Source of the DNA: Yeguia hominis
GTDB lineage: Bacteria > Bacillota > Clostridia > Oscillospirales > Acutalibacteraceae
DNA length: 64,000 bases
Direction: 5' to 3'
Assembly: GCF_014384705.1 (NCBI RefSeq)
Contig: NZ_JACRSN010000010.1
Coordinates: 44,415-108,414, forward strand
A program made the translations under genes and the position numbers. Positions 50,815-59,206 of the stretch are shown here, in pieces. Under the pieces are notes generated by a model, which saw only the letters and a program-made list of their open reading frames with translations, was not told the origin of the DNA and made no database searches. Position 1 is the stretch's first letter; every line of letters starts with the position of its first letter.

Positions 50815-51600
50815 GTCTTTAGACGTGGAAATAAACCCTCGGTACTACCGAGGGAAGAAAAAAGAGCGGAGCGACAAAAAAACAAGGCGAGCTTGGTGCG
50901 AGCGGAAAGACCTTGAAAAAAGAAGAACCTCTTGTAAAAAAGTAGTGGTTTGGCGACCGCATTACTAAAAAACAGGAGGTTTTTCAAATGAAAGAATGAG
51001 ATAAAAAGCATAGCCCACAGCAAATATAGGTGTCAGTACATATAGTTTTTGCTCCAAAGCATAGGAGAAAAGAAATATATGGCAAGATGAAAAAGGATAT
51101 AGGAGCAATACTTAGGAAATTATGGAATCAAAAGGGAGTAGAAAAAATAGAAGCAGAAGCATGTCCCGACCATATACATATGCTGGTGAGTATCCCACCG
51201 CACATTAAGTATAGCACAATTCATGGGATATCTCAAGGGGAAGAGCAGCTTAATGATTTTCGACAGGCATGCAAAATTAAAATACAAATACGGCTCAAGA
51301 AATTTTTGGTGTAGAGGATATTATGTAGATACAGTCGGTCGAAATAAAAAAGTTATAGCGGAATACATAAGGAATCAGTTAGAAGAAGATTATGCAGCAG
51401 GCCAGATTAGTATAAAAGAAATTACGGACCCGTTTACGTGTGACAAGAGAAAGTAGGCAAAAAAAGACAACCGCACGTGAGCGGTTGCCGGAGAATGTAA
51501 TGCGGTGCTAAACTTTCGAAACCCCTTTTAGGGGTCAAGCCAGTAATCACCCCTTATAGGGGGTGGAGTAAACCACCGGTTCAACCGGTGGTTTTGGTTC
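50815..51600 (+). mobile_element. Decayed IS200/IS605-type element
   Basis: Consists of a left-end hairpin CCCTCGGTACTACCGAGGG (50836-50854), a broken tnpA gene, and right-end hairpins including CCACCGGTTCAACCGGTGG (51573-51591) preceded by CCCCTTATAGGGG. Subterminal hairpins without inverted repeats fit the IS200 group, whose HUH transposase recognises hairpins. Exact ends are not certain. No tnpB is present. Confidence 0.75.
50988..51456 (+). pseudogene. IS200-type TnpA (HUH Y1 transposase), disrupted
   Basis: Pieces of TnpA are readable in three frames. The ATG (with GGAGG upstream) is followed by a TGA at codon 4. HSKYRCQY is in frame with the ATG, then a one-base loss near 51036 shifts to IVFAPKHRRKEIYGKM and the HUH motif DHIHMLVSIP. 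A second shift near 51230 leads to the part with the catalytic Tyr region WCRGYYVDTVGRN and the end EEDYAAGQISIKE. Full length would be near 150 aa. It cannot encode an active enzyme. Confidence 0.85.
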
Positions 51601-51640
51601 ACGTAGAACTGAAAAATAGGGAAGACAATCGTTTACAGGG

Positions 51641-51666
51641 GGTCCGGATTTTTTCGGGCCTTTTTT
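51641..51666 (+). terminator. Terminator before mutY
   Basis: GGTCCG / CGGGCC stem (one G-T pair) with an ATTTTTT-type loop, followed by six T. It lies 40 bases before the Nudix-MutY start; which transcript it ends is unclear. Confidence 0.6.
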
Positions 51667-51706
51667 GTTTCGGAAAAACACTGGGCTGGGAAACGGAGAA
51701 AATGCT

Positions 51707-53311
51707 ATGGACATACAGCAGGCGATTCGGAATTTTGTACCGCAGGATGCTTGCGAGCGCGAAAATAAGGCAGCGCTGCTTGCGGATCTTGCGCGCTATG
51801 GCGAGGGCCTCTTTTTACGCACGCAGGAGGATGCGCATCTGACGGCATCCGGCTTTATTTTGGATCCGGAAATGCGCGAGACACTGATGGTCTATCATTT
51901 GATCTATCAGTCGTTTTCCTGGACCGGCGGCCATGCAGACGGGGAAACGGACCTGCTTTCTGTCGCATTGCGGGAAGCAAAGGAGGAAACCGGCGTGACG
52001 GAAATTTGGCCGCTCAGCGGGCAGATTCTCTCGATCGACCGCTTTTGGGTTCCGGCGCATCAAAAGCACGGCCGTGCTGTAAAAGCGCATGTACATTATT
52101 CGGTGGCTTATGGGCTGATTGCCCCCAAAAACCAGACGCTCACTGTAAAATCCGATGAAAACAGTGCGGTTGAGTGGATCGCAGAATCCATGCTGGAAGA
52201 AAACTGTCAGGAAAAGAAGATGCTTCCTGTCTATCGTAAGATCTGGGCGCGGATGCAGGCCATCAATGCTGAACGGGCGACGCTCTATGCACGCTTACCG
52301 GGCGCCTTGCTTCCCTGGTATAAGGAACATGCGCGGAATCTGCCCTGGCGGCAGGACCGGGAGCCATACCATGTGTGGGTTTCGGAAATTATGCTGCAAC
52401 AGACTCGTGTGGAAGCAGTAAAAGGGTATTATGCGCGATTTTTAGCGGTGCTTCCCACTGTGGAAGCGCTTGCGGATGTTGAAGAAGAAAAGCTGCTCAA
52501 GCTTTGGGAAGGCCTCGGATACTATAGCCGCGCCCGGAATTTGCAAAAGGCGGCGCGGGAAATTGTGACGCGTTATGGCGGGCGATTTCCGGATTCGTAT
52601 GACGGAATCCGGGCGCTGCCCGGTGTCGGCGATTATACGGCAGGCGCAATTGCTTCGATTTGCCTGGAGCTTCCGATTGCTGCGGTGGACGGGAACGTGA
52701 TCCGTGTGCTTTCACGGATTTTGGAACGCTTTGATCCGAGCGGATCGCCTGCGCTGAAAAAGCGCCTGGCTGCGTCGCTGGAAGCCGTTTACCCGATTGG
52801 AAATTGCGGCAATTTTACGCAGAGTCTGATGGAACTCGGCGCAACGGTCTGTACGCCGAACGGCGCGCCCAAATGTGCGCTTTGCCCAGCAGGATCCTTT
52901 TGCAGGGCATTTCAGCATGGCACCGTCGGCCTTTTGCCGGCAAAACAGCCGAAAAAGCCGCGCAGAACGGAACAGCGGACGGTATTTGTCTATTTCTGTG
53001 AAGGAAAATTGGCTGTTCGGCGCAGAAAGGCGCGCGGATTGCTTGCAGGCTGCTGGGAACTTCCAAACTGTACCGGCTGGCTTTCCGAACAGGAAGCCGC
53101 AGCTGCTGCCGGGGAAGATGGTGTTTATCCGGTTTCCCTTGACCGTGCTTTGCAGAAAAAACATATCTTCACCCATATGGAATGGGAGATGGTCGCCTAT
53201 TTCTTTTCCTGCAAAGCAGAGAGTGATTGCTTCCGCTGGGTAACAAAAGCAGAGCTGCAGGAAGAAATTGCCCTGCCGACGGCATTTCGGATGTTCCTTT
53301 CGGACCTGTAG
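51707..53311 (+). CDS. mutY: Nudix hydrolase-MutY fusion (A/G-specific adenine glycosylase)
   Basis: A 534-aa fusion. Residues 1-195 are a Nudix hydrolase with GGHADGETDLLSVALREAKEETG, a Nudix box one residue longer than the canonical spacing. Residues from about 205 are MutY, which removes A opposite 8-oxoG: SEIMLQQTRVEAV with catalytic Glu, helix-hairpin-helix LPGVGDYTAGAIAS, catalytic Asp in AVDGNVIRV, and four Cys for [4Fe-4S] (CTPNGAPKCALCPAGSFC). The MutT-like C-terminal recognition domain is also present (GLLAGCWELPN). A typical MutY is about 350 aa. The ATG follows ACGGAGAA. The fusion joins nucleotide hydrolysis and base repair in one chain. Confidence 0.9.
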   Translation: MDIQQAIRNFVPQDACERENKAALLADLARYGEGLFLRTQEDAHLTASGFILDPEMRETLMVYHLIYQSFSWTGGHADGETDLLSVALREAKEETGVTEIWPLSGQILSIDRFWVPAHQKHGRAVKAHVHYSVAYGLIAPKNQTLTVKSDENSAVEWIAESMLEENCQEKKMLPVYRKIWARMQAINAERATLYARLPGALLPWYKEHARNLPWRQDREPYHVWVSEIMLQQTRVEAVKGYYARFLAVLPTVEALADVEEEKLLKLWEGLGYYSRARNLQKAAREIVTRYGGRFPDSYDGIRALPGVGDYTAGAIASICLELPIAAVDGNVIRVLSRILERFDPSGSPALKKRLAASLEAVYPIGNCGNFTQSLMELGATVCTPNGAPKCALCPAGSFCRAFQHGTVGLLPAKQPKKPRRTEQRTVFVYFCEGKLAVRRRKARGLLAGCWELPNCTGWLSEQEAAAAAGEDGVYPVSLDRALQKKHIFTHMEWEMVAYFFSCKAESDCFRWVTKAELQEEIALPTAFRMFLSDL

Positions 53312-53348
53312 AATTTTCCGATTCAGGTCTGAATTAAAAAAACAAAAC

Positions 53349-53368
53349 GCGATATACAACGATATACA
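53349..53368. repeat. Tandem 10-bp repeat CGATATACAA
   Basis: Two perfect copies side by side in the AT-rich spacer between mutY and the IS3 element. No function evident. Confidence 0.6.
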
Positions 53369-53479
53369 ATATATATAATGAAAAGACCCGGACGGTTTTT
53401 TGGACTGTACCCAAGAAAACGGACAGTGAAAAAAAGCAGCTCCTGTTGTAGAATAGAAGCTACAACAGGAGGTGCAGTC

Positions 53480-53782
53480 ATGTCGAGAGGATATATGAAA
53501 GTAGAGGCGCTCAGCGAAGAAGTGTTCCGGCGAAAGGCCGCAGGAGAAACGAACCGAGAGATCGGTGTCCATTTCGGACTGCGCAAGGCACAAGTCAAAG
53601 GACTTGTCAATCGCCAAAATCGCAAACAGCGACTGATTGCCAACGGCTATGTTCCGCAGCCGAAAGGCCGGCCGTGCAAAGCTTCGATCAGCGAAGAACG
53701 AAAGCGAAATAACGAACTGATCGAGCTGCGGATGCAGATGGAGCTGCTGCGAAATTTTCTGTTCGAAGCTGGGAGGAGGTGA
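53480..53782 (+). CDS. IS3-family OrfA
   Basis: A 100-aa helix-turn-helix protein (EEVFRRKAAGETNREIGVHFGL, KAQVKGLVNRQ) ending in a coiled-coil-like leucine-rich stretch LIELRMQMELLRNFLFEA typical of IS3 OrfA. AGGAGG is 7 nt before the ATG. It overlaps orfB by 4 bases (GTGA). Confidence 0.85.
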   Translation: MSRGYMKVEALSEEVFRRKAAGETNREIGVHFGLRKAQVKGLVNRQNRKQRLIANGYVPQPKGRPCKASISEERKRNNELIELRMQMELLRNFLFEAGRR

Positions 53783-54630
53783 AGCTGAAATACCGGGTGA
53801 TCGAGCGTTTTCGCGGGAAATATCCGATCGGCTCCATGTGCCGTATGTTTGAAGTCTCCCGCAGCGGCTGCTATGCCTGGCGAAAACGGCAAGGCAAGCC
53901 CGAAAAAGATCAGTGGCTTGCCGATCTGATCATCGACTGCCAACAGCGCAGCAAACAGACCTGCGGCTGCCGCCGCGTTCGCCGCTGGCTGGAACGACAG
54001 CATGGCAGAAAAGTCAGCATCAAAGCCATTTTGCGCATAATGCGCAAGCTCGATCTGCTCTCACAGGTACGCCGCCGCAAGCCGTATCGGAACTATCAGC
54101 AGGCCGTTCACAAATATCCAAATCTGCTGCAGCGTGCGTTTGCCCAACCATTCCCCAATCGTTTTTGGGCAACCGATATCACCTATATTCCCGCAGCTAA
54201 GGGAATGGTGTATCTGTGTACCGTACTGGATCTGTGCGGAAAAATGGTGCTGGCGTACCGGATCGGCGGTGATATGACCGCTTCGCTGGTGACGGATACC
54301 GTTCGGGATGCCTGTAAAAAAGAGAGGGACGCTGATGGACGAATCCTCCACAGCGGCCAAGGGTCACAATACACATCCCAAGCATACTTTGACCTAAGCC
54401 AAGAATCCCACATTCAGCCGTCGATGTCCAGCCCCGGATGCCTTTATGACAATGCGGCAATGGAAAATTTTTTCGGGACGCTGAAAACAGAGTGCCTGTA
54501 TCGGAGAAAATTTTCGTGCCGGGCCGAAGTCGAACAGGCGGTGGCGGAGTATGTGCGATTCTACAACTATGAGCGGATCAACCTGAAGAACGGCCTCACT
54601 CCGTTTGAAACCCGGAGTGAGGCCGTGTAA
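53779..54630 (+). CDS. IS3-family OrfB transposase with altered DDE triad
   Basis: A 283-aa integrase-core protein: HTH-like IGSMCRMFEVSRSGCYAW, CGCRRVRRWL, then the rve core. First Asp in FWATDITYIP and Glu in AAMENFFGTLKTE are present. The second Asp is missing: the block normally reading HSDQGSQYTS reads HSGQGSQYTS, a single GAC to GGC change. This copy should be catalytically dead unless the base is a sequencing error. It starts on a GTG in the overlap. Confidence 0.87.
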   Translation: MKLKYRVIERFRGKYPIGSMCRMFEVSRSGCYAWRKRQGKPEKDQWLADLIIDCQQRSKQTCGCRRVRRWLERQHGRKVSIKAILRIMRKLDLLSQVRRRKPYRNYQQAVHKYPNLLQRAFAQPFPNRFWATDITYIPAAKGMVYLCTVLDLCGKMVLAYRIGGDMTASLVTDTVRDACKKERDADGRILHSGQGSQYTSQAYFDLSQESHIQPSMSSPGCLYDNAAMENFFGTLKTECLYRRKFSCRAEVEQAVAEYVRFYNYERINLKNGLTPFETRSEAV

Positions 54631-54747
54631 TTCGCCGCTATTCTGCGACTGGGCGCTTTTTTCTTTGTCTGTTCGCTGGGAAACAGTCCATTTGCTGTAC
54701 CGGGTCCTTTTAGAAAGTCCTTTTTAAAGATATCATCCGCTATGCGG

Positions 54748-56121
54748 TCAAGTCAGCGACATGACCAGAACAATTAGGATAATCAGCGGAAGAATAAACG
54801 TCATGTACGGACGAATCCAGCGGGGAACTTTGATGCCCTTTTCACCGCTGTTGACTTCCTCATAGTAATTTTTCCATCCCCAACCATATCGCGTGGTGCA
54901 GAAGAGAACATAGATCAGGCTGCCGATCGGAAGCAGGAGGTTCGAGACAATATAGTCCTCAAGGTCCATAAAGCTTTTGCCGAAAACCGTGATATCCGAC
55001 CAGATGTTCAGGCTGAAAATGCAGGGCAGCGACAGCACGAGCATCAGAAGAATGTTGATAATGGCGATTGTCCGGCGATTCAGGTGCGTCAGCTCCAGCC
55101 AGAATGACATGATATTTTCAAAAACCGCGATGACTGTAGAGAACGCGGCGAAAATCATGAAGAGGAAGAACAGGGTTCCTACAATTCGTCCGCCCGGCAT
55201 CGCATTGAAAATCGAGGAGAGTGTCGTGAACAGGAATCCGGCGCCGACGGTTCCGGCGTCGGCAGTCACACCGTCGTTGTAAGTAAAGCAGGCGGGGAAG
55301 ATAATCAGACCGGAGCAAAGCGCGACCAGCGTGTCCAGGCTGACGATGGTCAGAGATTCTCCGAGCAGACGGCGGTCTTTTCCGATATAGCTGCCGAAAA
55401 TGGCGATCGAACCGATGCCGATGCTCAAGGTGAAGAAGGCCTGTCCCATTGCGGAGGAGATGACGGTCCAAAGTCCGGCCTCGCGGATATGTTCAACAGA
55501 AGGCACCAGATAAAAACGCAGGCCTTCTGCGGCTTTCGGAAGCGTGCACGAATAGACGGCGAGACCGATCATCAGAATAAAGAGCGCCAGCATCATGCCT
55601 TTTGTGATGCGCTCCACGCCTTTTTGCAGCCCAAACGAACAGACCGCAAAGCAGATGAGAATAACCGCAAAGGTGGAACCGATCATCAGTCCTGTATTGC
55701 TGACCATATCGCCGAAAACACCGCCCAGCGCTTCTGCGCCGGAAACCGATTCCATTTCACCGGTCAGATACTTGAAGAAATAAATCAGCATCCAACCGGA
55801 GATGGTGGTGTAAAACATCATCAGAAGATAGTTGCCGGCAAACCCGAGCCCCTTCATCCAGTGCCATTTTTGCCCTTTCTTTTCCAAGACATCAAATGAC
55901 GAGGCAATGCTGCGCTGGCTGCCGCGGCCGACTGCAAGCTCTGCCGTCATAATCGGAATGCCCAAGAGAATGAGAAAGGCAATGTAAATCAGGACAAAAG
56001 CCGCGCCGCCGTAGCTGCCGGTTGTGATCGGAAAACGATAGACGTTTCCAAGGCCGATTGCGCAACCGGCTGAGATTAGAATAAATCCCAGGCGTGACCC
56101 AAATTTTTCGCGTTCTTTCAT
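54748..56121 (-). CDS. Neurotransmitter:sodium symporter (NSS) family transporter
   Basis: A 457-aa sodium-coupled transporter with about eleven helices. The N-terminal signature KFGSRLGFILISAGCAIGLGNVYRFP corresponds to the unwound first helix that binds Na+ and substrate, followed by GGAAFVLIYIAFLILLGIPIMTAELAVGRGS. Bacterial members (MhsT/TnaT/LeuT-like) carry amino acids. The start ATG has GGGGTATGGAG upstream. It is transcribed away from a 900-base non-coding region. Substrate not identifiable. Confidence 0.93.
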   Translation of the reverse strand: MKEREKFGSRLGFILISAGCAIGLGNVYRFPITTGSYGGAAFVLIYIAFLILLGIPIMTAELAVGRGSQRSIASSFDVLEKKGQKWHWMKGLGFAGNYLLMMFYTTISGWMLIYFFKYLTGEMESVSGAEALGGVFGDMVSNTGLMIGSTFAVILICFAVCSFGLQKGVERITKGMMLALFILMIGLAVYSCTLPKAAEGLRFYLVPSVEHIREAGLWTVISSAMGQAFFTLSIGIGSIAIFGSYIGKDRRLLGESLTIVSLDTLVALCSGLIIFPACFTYNDGVTADAGTVGAGFLFTTLSSIFNAMPGGRIVGTLFFLFMIFAAFSTVIAVFENIMSFWLELTHLNRRTIAIINILLMLVLSLPCIFSLNIWSDITVFGKSFMDLEDYIVSNLLLPIGSLIYVLFCTTRYGWGWKNYYEEVNSGEKGIKVPRWIRPYMTFILPLIILIVLVMSLT

Positions 56122-56800
56122 GTCTCCATACCCCTTATCTTGTTTTTAAGAAAATGAACTTTACCATTTTACCATGTTTTCAGAGTGTTGTAACGAAAAA
56201 TGAAAAAATTTTTTGAGAAACAACATCTTTGTGGAATTTGTAAAATTTGAGGGAGCAAAATTTGACAAATTTGTTCCCGGCATTATGGAAACTGTGGCGG
56301 CTTGTCGGCGAATAAAAAATTTGCGCGGCTGCTCTGCCAAACGGAGCAATCTCACTTTGAACCATGCGACCGAAAGACATAAAACATGGCTGTGCAAGAT
56401 GAAACAGCAGAACGAAAGAGAAATCTTAAACAGACAGGGAAATCTCGAATTTCCGGATGACACGGATTCGGAAATCGCCGATACTGCGTATGGTATTATG
56501 GTATGTAAAAAGGGACGCCGCCCGCAGAGCCTGGTAGATCGAAATTTCTTACGAAAGCGGATATAACCGGTTGGTGTTGGAAACAACTCGCCGCCGAGCT
56601 TGAAGCAGTTCCCGCTGAAAAAGATGAGCTGCCGAACGAAAAGTAATGATTTATTAACCATCGGTGCGCATAGGAACCTTGTGTTGGGAAAAATCGGCAG
56701 GCGAAACGCTTTTTTCTTTATTATGGAAAAATTATGGAAAGAAATACAGTTTATTGTATAGACGCTAAAAACCCTCCCGCATGCTGGGTCGTCCGCAAAA
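56122..56800. other. AT-rich non-coding stretch
   Basis: About 680 bases. Includes a near-palindrome GGGAGCAAAATTTG / CAAATTTGTTCCC around 56250-56278 that may be an operator or hairpin for the NSS gene. Frames on both strands are unconvincing and overlap each other. Confidence 0.4.
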
Positions 56801-56985
56801 AAACGGCCTCACTCCGTTTAAAATCCGGAGCAAGGCCGTGTAATTCGTCGCTATTCTGCGACAGAGTGATTTTTTATTTGTCTGTTAAACGGGGAACGAT
56901 CCAATCCGGAGCAAGGCCGTGTAATTCGCCGTTATTCTACGACTGGCGCTTTTTTTCTTGTCTGTTCGTTGGGGCGTGGTCCACA
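56801..56985 (+). mobile_element. Two truncated right-end remnants of the IS3 element
   Basis: Two adjacent segments resemble the last 80-100 bp of the IS3 copy at 54592-54690. Each contains the CCGGAG-AAGGCCGTGTAATTCG block, the TATTCT-CGAC block, then TTTGTCTGTT or CTTGTCTGTTCG. The first still has ACGGCCTCACTCCGTTT. Both have diverged from the intact element and from each other, and lack the transposase. Confidence 0.75.
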
Positions 56986-57020
56986 CACAGTATGGGAGAG
57001 AGTTTGTATTGGCAGCTAAT

Positions 57021-57911
57021 TCAGCGTTTGGTTCCAAGGAAGAACAGTGCAACGGTACCGGGGCCGGAGTGGGAACCGATGACCGGTCCGATGTAGTTGA
57101 TAAAAATGGTTTTGACTTTCATCTTTTCGCGTACCCGCTGCGCCACATATTCGGCATCTTCCCTGCAGTCTCCGTGGCTGATGAAAATGGTTTGATCGGC
57201 GGGGAGCATCGCGGTATTTTCCATATGGGAAACCAGTGCGTCGAGAGATTTCCGGCGTCCGCGCACCTTTTCTACCGGTACAAGATGGCCTTCGTCATCC
57301 ACATGCAGAACCGGTTTGATCCCCAGCATGGTGCCGACCATGGCAGCCGCTGCGGAGATCCGGCCGCCGCGCTTGAGGTGATTGAGGTCATCCACCGTGA
57401 ACCAGTGGCAGAGCCCCAGCTTGTTGTCCTCTACCCAATGAAAAACCTCGTCAACAGATTGTCCGGCAAGGCGTTTCTGTGCGGCGTGATAGACCAGCAG
57501 CCCCTCTCCCATGGAAGCGCAGCGGGTATCGGTCACATAAATCTTGCGATCCGGATACTTTTCTTGTAATTCGTCGCGGGCCATGCAGGCGCTGTGATAG
57601 GTTCCGCTCAGTCCGGAAGAAAAGGCCATATAATAAACGTCAAGTCCTTTTTTGAGCGTCGGTTCCAATGTGTCGACCAGCTGCGAAGCGTTGAGCTGCG
57701 TCGTGACAGAAACTGCGCCTTCCCGGATTCGGGCATAGAACGTTTTATTGTCCATATCGCGTCCATCCAGATAGTTGCGATAGTCTTTTCCTTCTATGGT
57801 AAACATCAGCGGAAGAATGGTAATCTCGAGTTCTTCTGCCATTTTGGCTGTGATATCGGTTGTGGAATCCGAAAACAGGGCAAAGGAAGGAATGATTTTA
57901 TTTTTTGCCAT
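57021..57911 (-). CDS. DegV family protein
   Basis: A 296-aa fatty-acid-binding protein of the DegV/FakB kind. N-terminal ALFSDSTTDITAKMAEEL, then QLNASQLVDTLEPTLKKG, MAFSSGLSGTYHSACMA, VTDTRCASMGEGLLVY, DDLNHLKRGGRISAAAAMVGTMLGIKPVL, and GPVIGSHSGPGTVALFF near the end. FakB proteins present acyl chains to the kinase FakA; no fakA is in view. GAGGTGG is about 5-8 nt before the ATG at 57911. A longer in-frame start exists upstream but lacks such a site. Confidence 0.92.
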   Translation of the reverse strand: MAKNKIIPSFALFSDSTTDITAKMAEELEITILPLMFTIEGKDYRNYLDGRDMDNKTFYARIREGAVSVTTQLNASQLVDTLEPTLKKGLDVYYMAFSSGLSGTYHSACMARDELQEKYPDRKIYVTDTRCASMGEGLLVYHAAQKRLAGQSVDEVFHWVEDNKLGLCHWFTVDDLNHLKRGGRISAAAAMVGTMLGIKPVLHVDDEGHLVPVEKVRGRRKSLDALVSHMENTAMLPADQTIFISHGDCREDAEYVAQRVREKMKVKTIFINYIGPVIGSHSGPGTVALFFLGTKR

Positions 57912-58054
57912 AATAGCCACCTCGTTTGTCATTGCGCCTTTCCGTTTGGTGTGCAAACGGAAAAGAGAGAGCCGGAAAAACCGGTCAAAAAACGCAGTAT
58001 TTTTTTCATTATAACAAATGAAGGGCGGCTGTGTCCAGTAAATTTCAAAAGAAG

Positions 58055-58423
58055 CTAGGATTTTGATTTCGGTTTTTGGAAAATTTCCCGTAATCCGATT
58101 AAAAACAGGAAAACTCCAAATCCGCGCCGCAGCCAGTCGACAGAAAGGAGAGAGGAAACAAGACTGCCAGCAGCTGCGCCGGCAAGCCCGCAGAGAATCG
58201 CCGGCAGTGCACTTTTTACATCGATCAATTTTTTTCGAAAATAGGAAACAAGCGCCAGGCAGGCACATGGAATAAAAAGCAGGAGATTGATTCCCTGGGC
58301 GGTGTGCTGCGCGATGCCCTGTACCAGCGTCAGATAGATAATCAGAACGCCTCCGCCGCCCATTCCCATTGCGCCGAGCATGCCCGCGAGAATCCCGGCG
58401 ACTGCAAGCCAGACCGCGCTCAT
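58055..58423 (-). CDS. TauE/SafE-type half-size permease, second gene
   Basis: A 122-aa membrane protein with four helices, starting AVAGILAGMLGAMGMGGGGVLIIYL, the TauE/SafE glycine-rich signature. It overlaps the other half gene by 4 bases (ATGA). TauE/SafE proteins export sulfite, sulfoacetate or related organic anions and normally have about 250 aa in one chain with two such halves. Here the two halves are separate genes and probably form a heterodimer. Confidence 0.83.
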   Translation of the reverse strand: MSAVWLAVAGILAGMLGAMGMGGGGVLIIYLTLVQGIAQHTAQGINLLLFIPCACLALVSYFRKKLIDVKSALPAILCGLAGAAAGSLVSSLLSVDWLRRGFGVFLFLIGLREIFQKPKSKS

Positions 58424-58785
58424 CCGAACACCATCCGCACTGCGGCCCAGAGAATCAGAAGGCCAAATACAATATGCAGAAACCGCGGTTTGCATCGCGG
58501 CAGCAGCCAAGCGCCGAGCAGAGAGCCACCGAGCATCCAGGGCAGGTAGGGGAGCGCATCCTGCAGGGCGACGTGCCCGTTCCAGAGATAGATTCCGGCG
58601 CTCAGCACGCAGATCGGCAGAATGATCGAGACAGACATCGCGTGGCTCTTAACTTCTTCATATCCCGCACGTTCAAGCATCGGGACGACAACCATTCCGC
58701 CGCCGGCGCCGAACAGACCGTTTAAAAAGCCGGCGAAAAGCCCGCCGAGCGCAGTCCACCACTTTTTTTGTTTGGCAGTTTTCAT
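58420..58785 (-). CDS. TauE/SafE-type half-size permease, first gene
   Basis: A 121-aa membrane protein with four helices. The N-terminal GGLFAGFLNGLFGAGGGMVVVP is the same TauE/SafE glycine motif as in its partner. AAGGAG precedes the ATG at 58785. Translationally coupled to the second half gene by an ATGA overlap. Confidence 0.83.
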   Translation of the reverse strand: MKTAKQKKWWTALGGLFAGFLNGLFGAGGGMVVVPMLERAGYEEVKSHAMSVSIILPICVLSAGIYLWNGHVALQDALPYLPWMLGGSLLGAWLLPRCKPRFLHIVFGLLILWAAVRMVFG

Positions 58786-58960
58786 AGACGGCTCCTTCCT
58801 GCACACATCAGATATACGGTTAGTCTTTCACGGCACCGGCAAAAAATGCGCAAAATGAAAAGCTTCCGGCCGTCTACGAAAATCATTTCAGCGAACCTGT
58901 CACGATGCGCAAAGCGCTGCAGATTCTTTATGCAGGATCAGGCATAAAAACCGGGACATA

Positions 58961-59000
58961 AAAAAACAGGAAAGCTTTAGCGCTTTCCTGTTTTTTCTTT
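58961..59000. terminator. Bidirectional terminator next to the 6S-like RNA
   Basis: AAAAAACAGGAAAGC / GCTTTCCTGTTTTTT with a 6-base TTTAGC loop. On the minus strand it closes the 6S-like RNA transcript; on the + strand it would block transcription into that region. Confidence 0.85.
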
Positions 59001-59172
59001 TTTGGCCCCGCCCGGCCGTAACGGTGCGATAATAACCTGCCTACCAGTTAAGCAGGTGGGTGTCCTCCCAACGGGTTCACGCTCCCTTCTTCCGGCCAAA
59101 GCCGGGAGGTCTGCAATCCGCCGCTGGAGCCGGGCTCCCTTTTAATGCGTTGTAGGGTTATTGTGCAACGAT
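59001..59172 (-). ncRNA. ssrS: 6S RNA (SsrS)-like small RNA
   Basis: On the minus strand TGCACAATAACC (59156-59167) can pair with GGTTATTATCGCA (59025-59037), forming a long closing stem around about 120 nt. The interior has GC-rich hairpins (CCGGC-TTTG-GCCGG inside CTCCC/GGGAG) and on its 3' side ACACCCACCTGC...GCAGG, similar in place and form to the E. coli 6S 3' strand. A strong terminator follows. 6S RNA binds RNA polymerase holoenzyme in stationary phase. Position behind the DUF1292 gene is a plausible clostridial setting. Exact ends are estimated. Confidence 0.6.
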
Positions 59173-59206
59173 TCGCGCACCGGGCAGGAAATCAGAAAGA
59201 CGGGAA

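Larger units (their letters stand above)
53401..54690 (+). mobile_element. IS3-family insertion sequence
   Basis: About 1.29 kb, ends TGGACTGT...ACAGTCCA, with inverted-repeat similarity continuing (CCCA, GA-A, GACA). TTT on both sides is a possible 3-bp target duplication. Two overlapping genes orfA and orfB. A long inverted repeat CGGCCTCACTCCG/CGGAGTGAGGCCG lies at the end of orfB. Truncated copies of its right end occur at 56801-56985. Confidence 0.87.

Noticed and set aside
56161..56661. Overlapping frames on both strands in the AT-rich region upstream of the NSS gene
   Set aside because: Neither has a ribosome site, start context or known motif.
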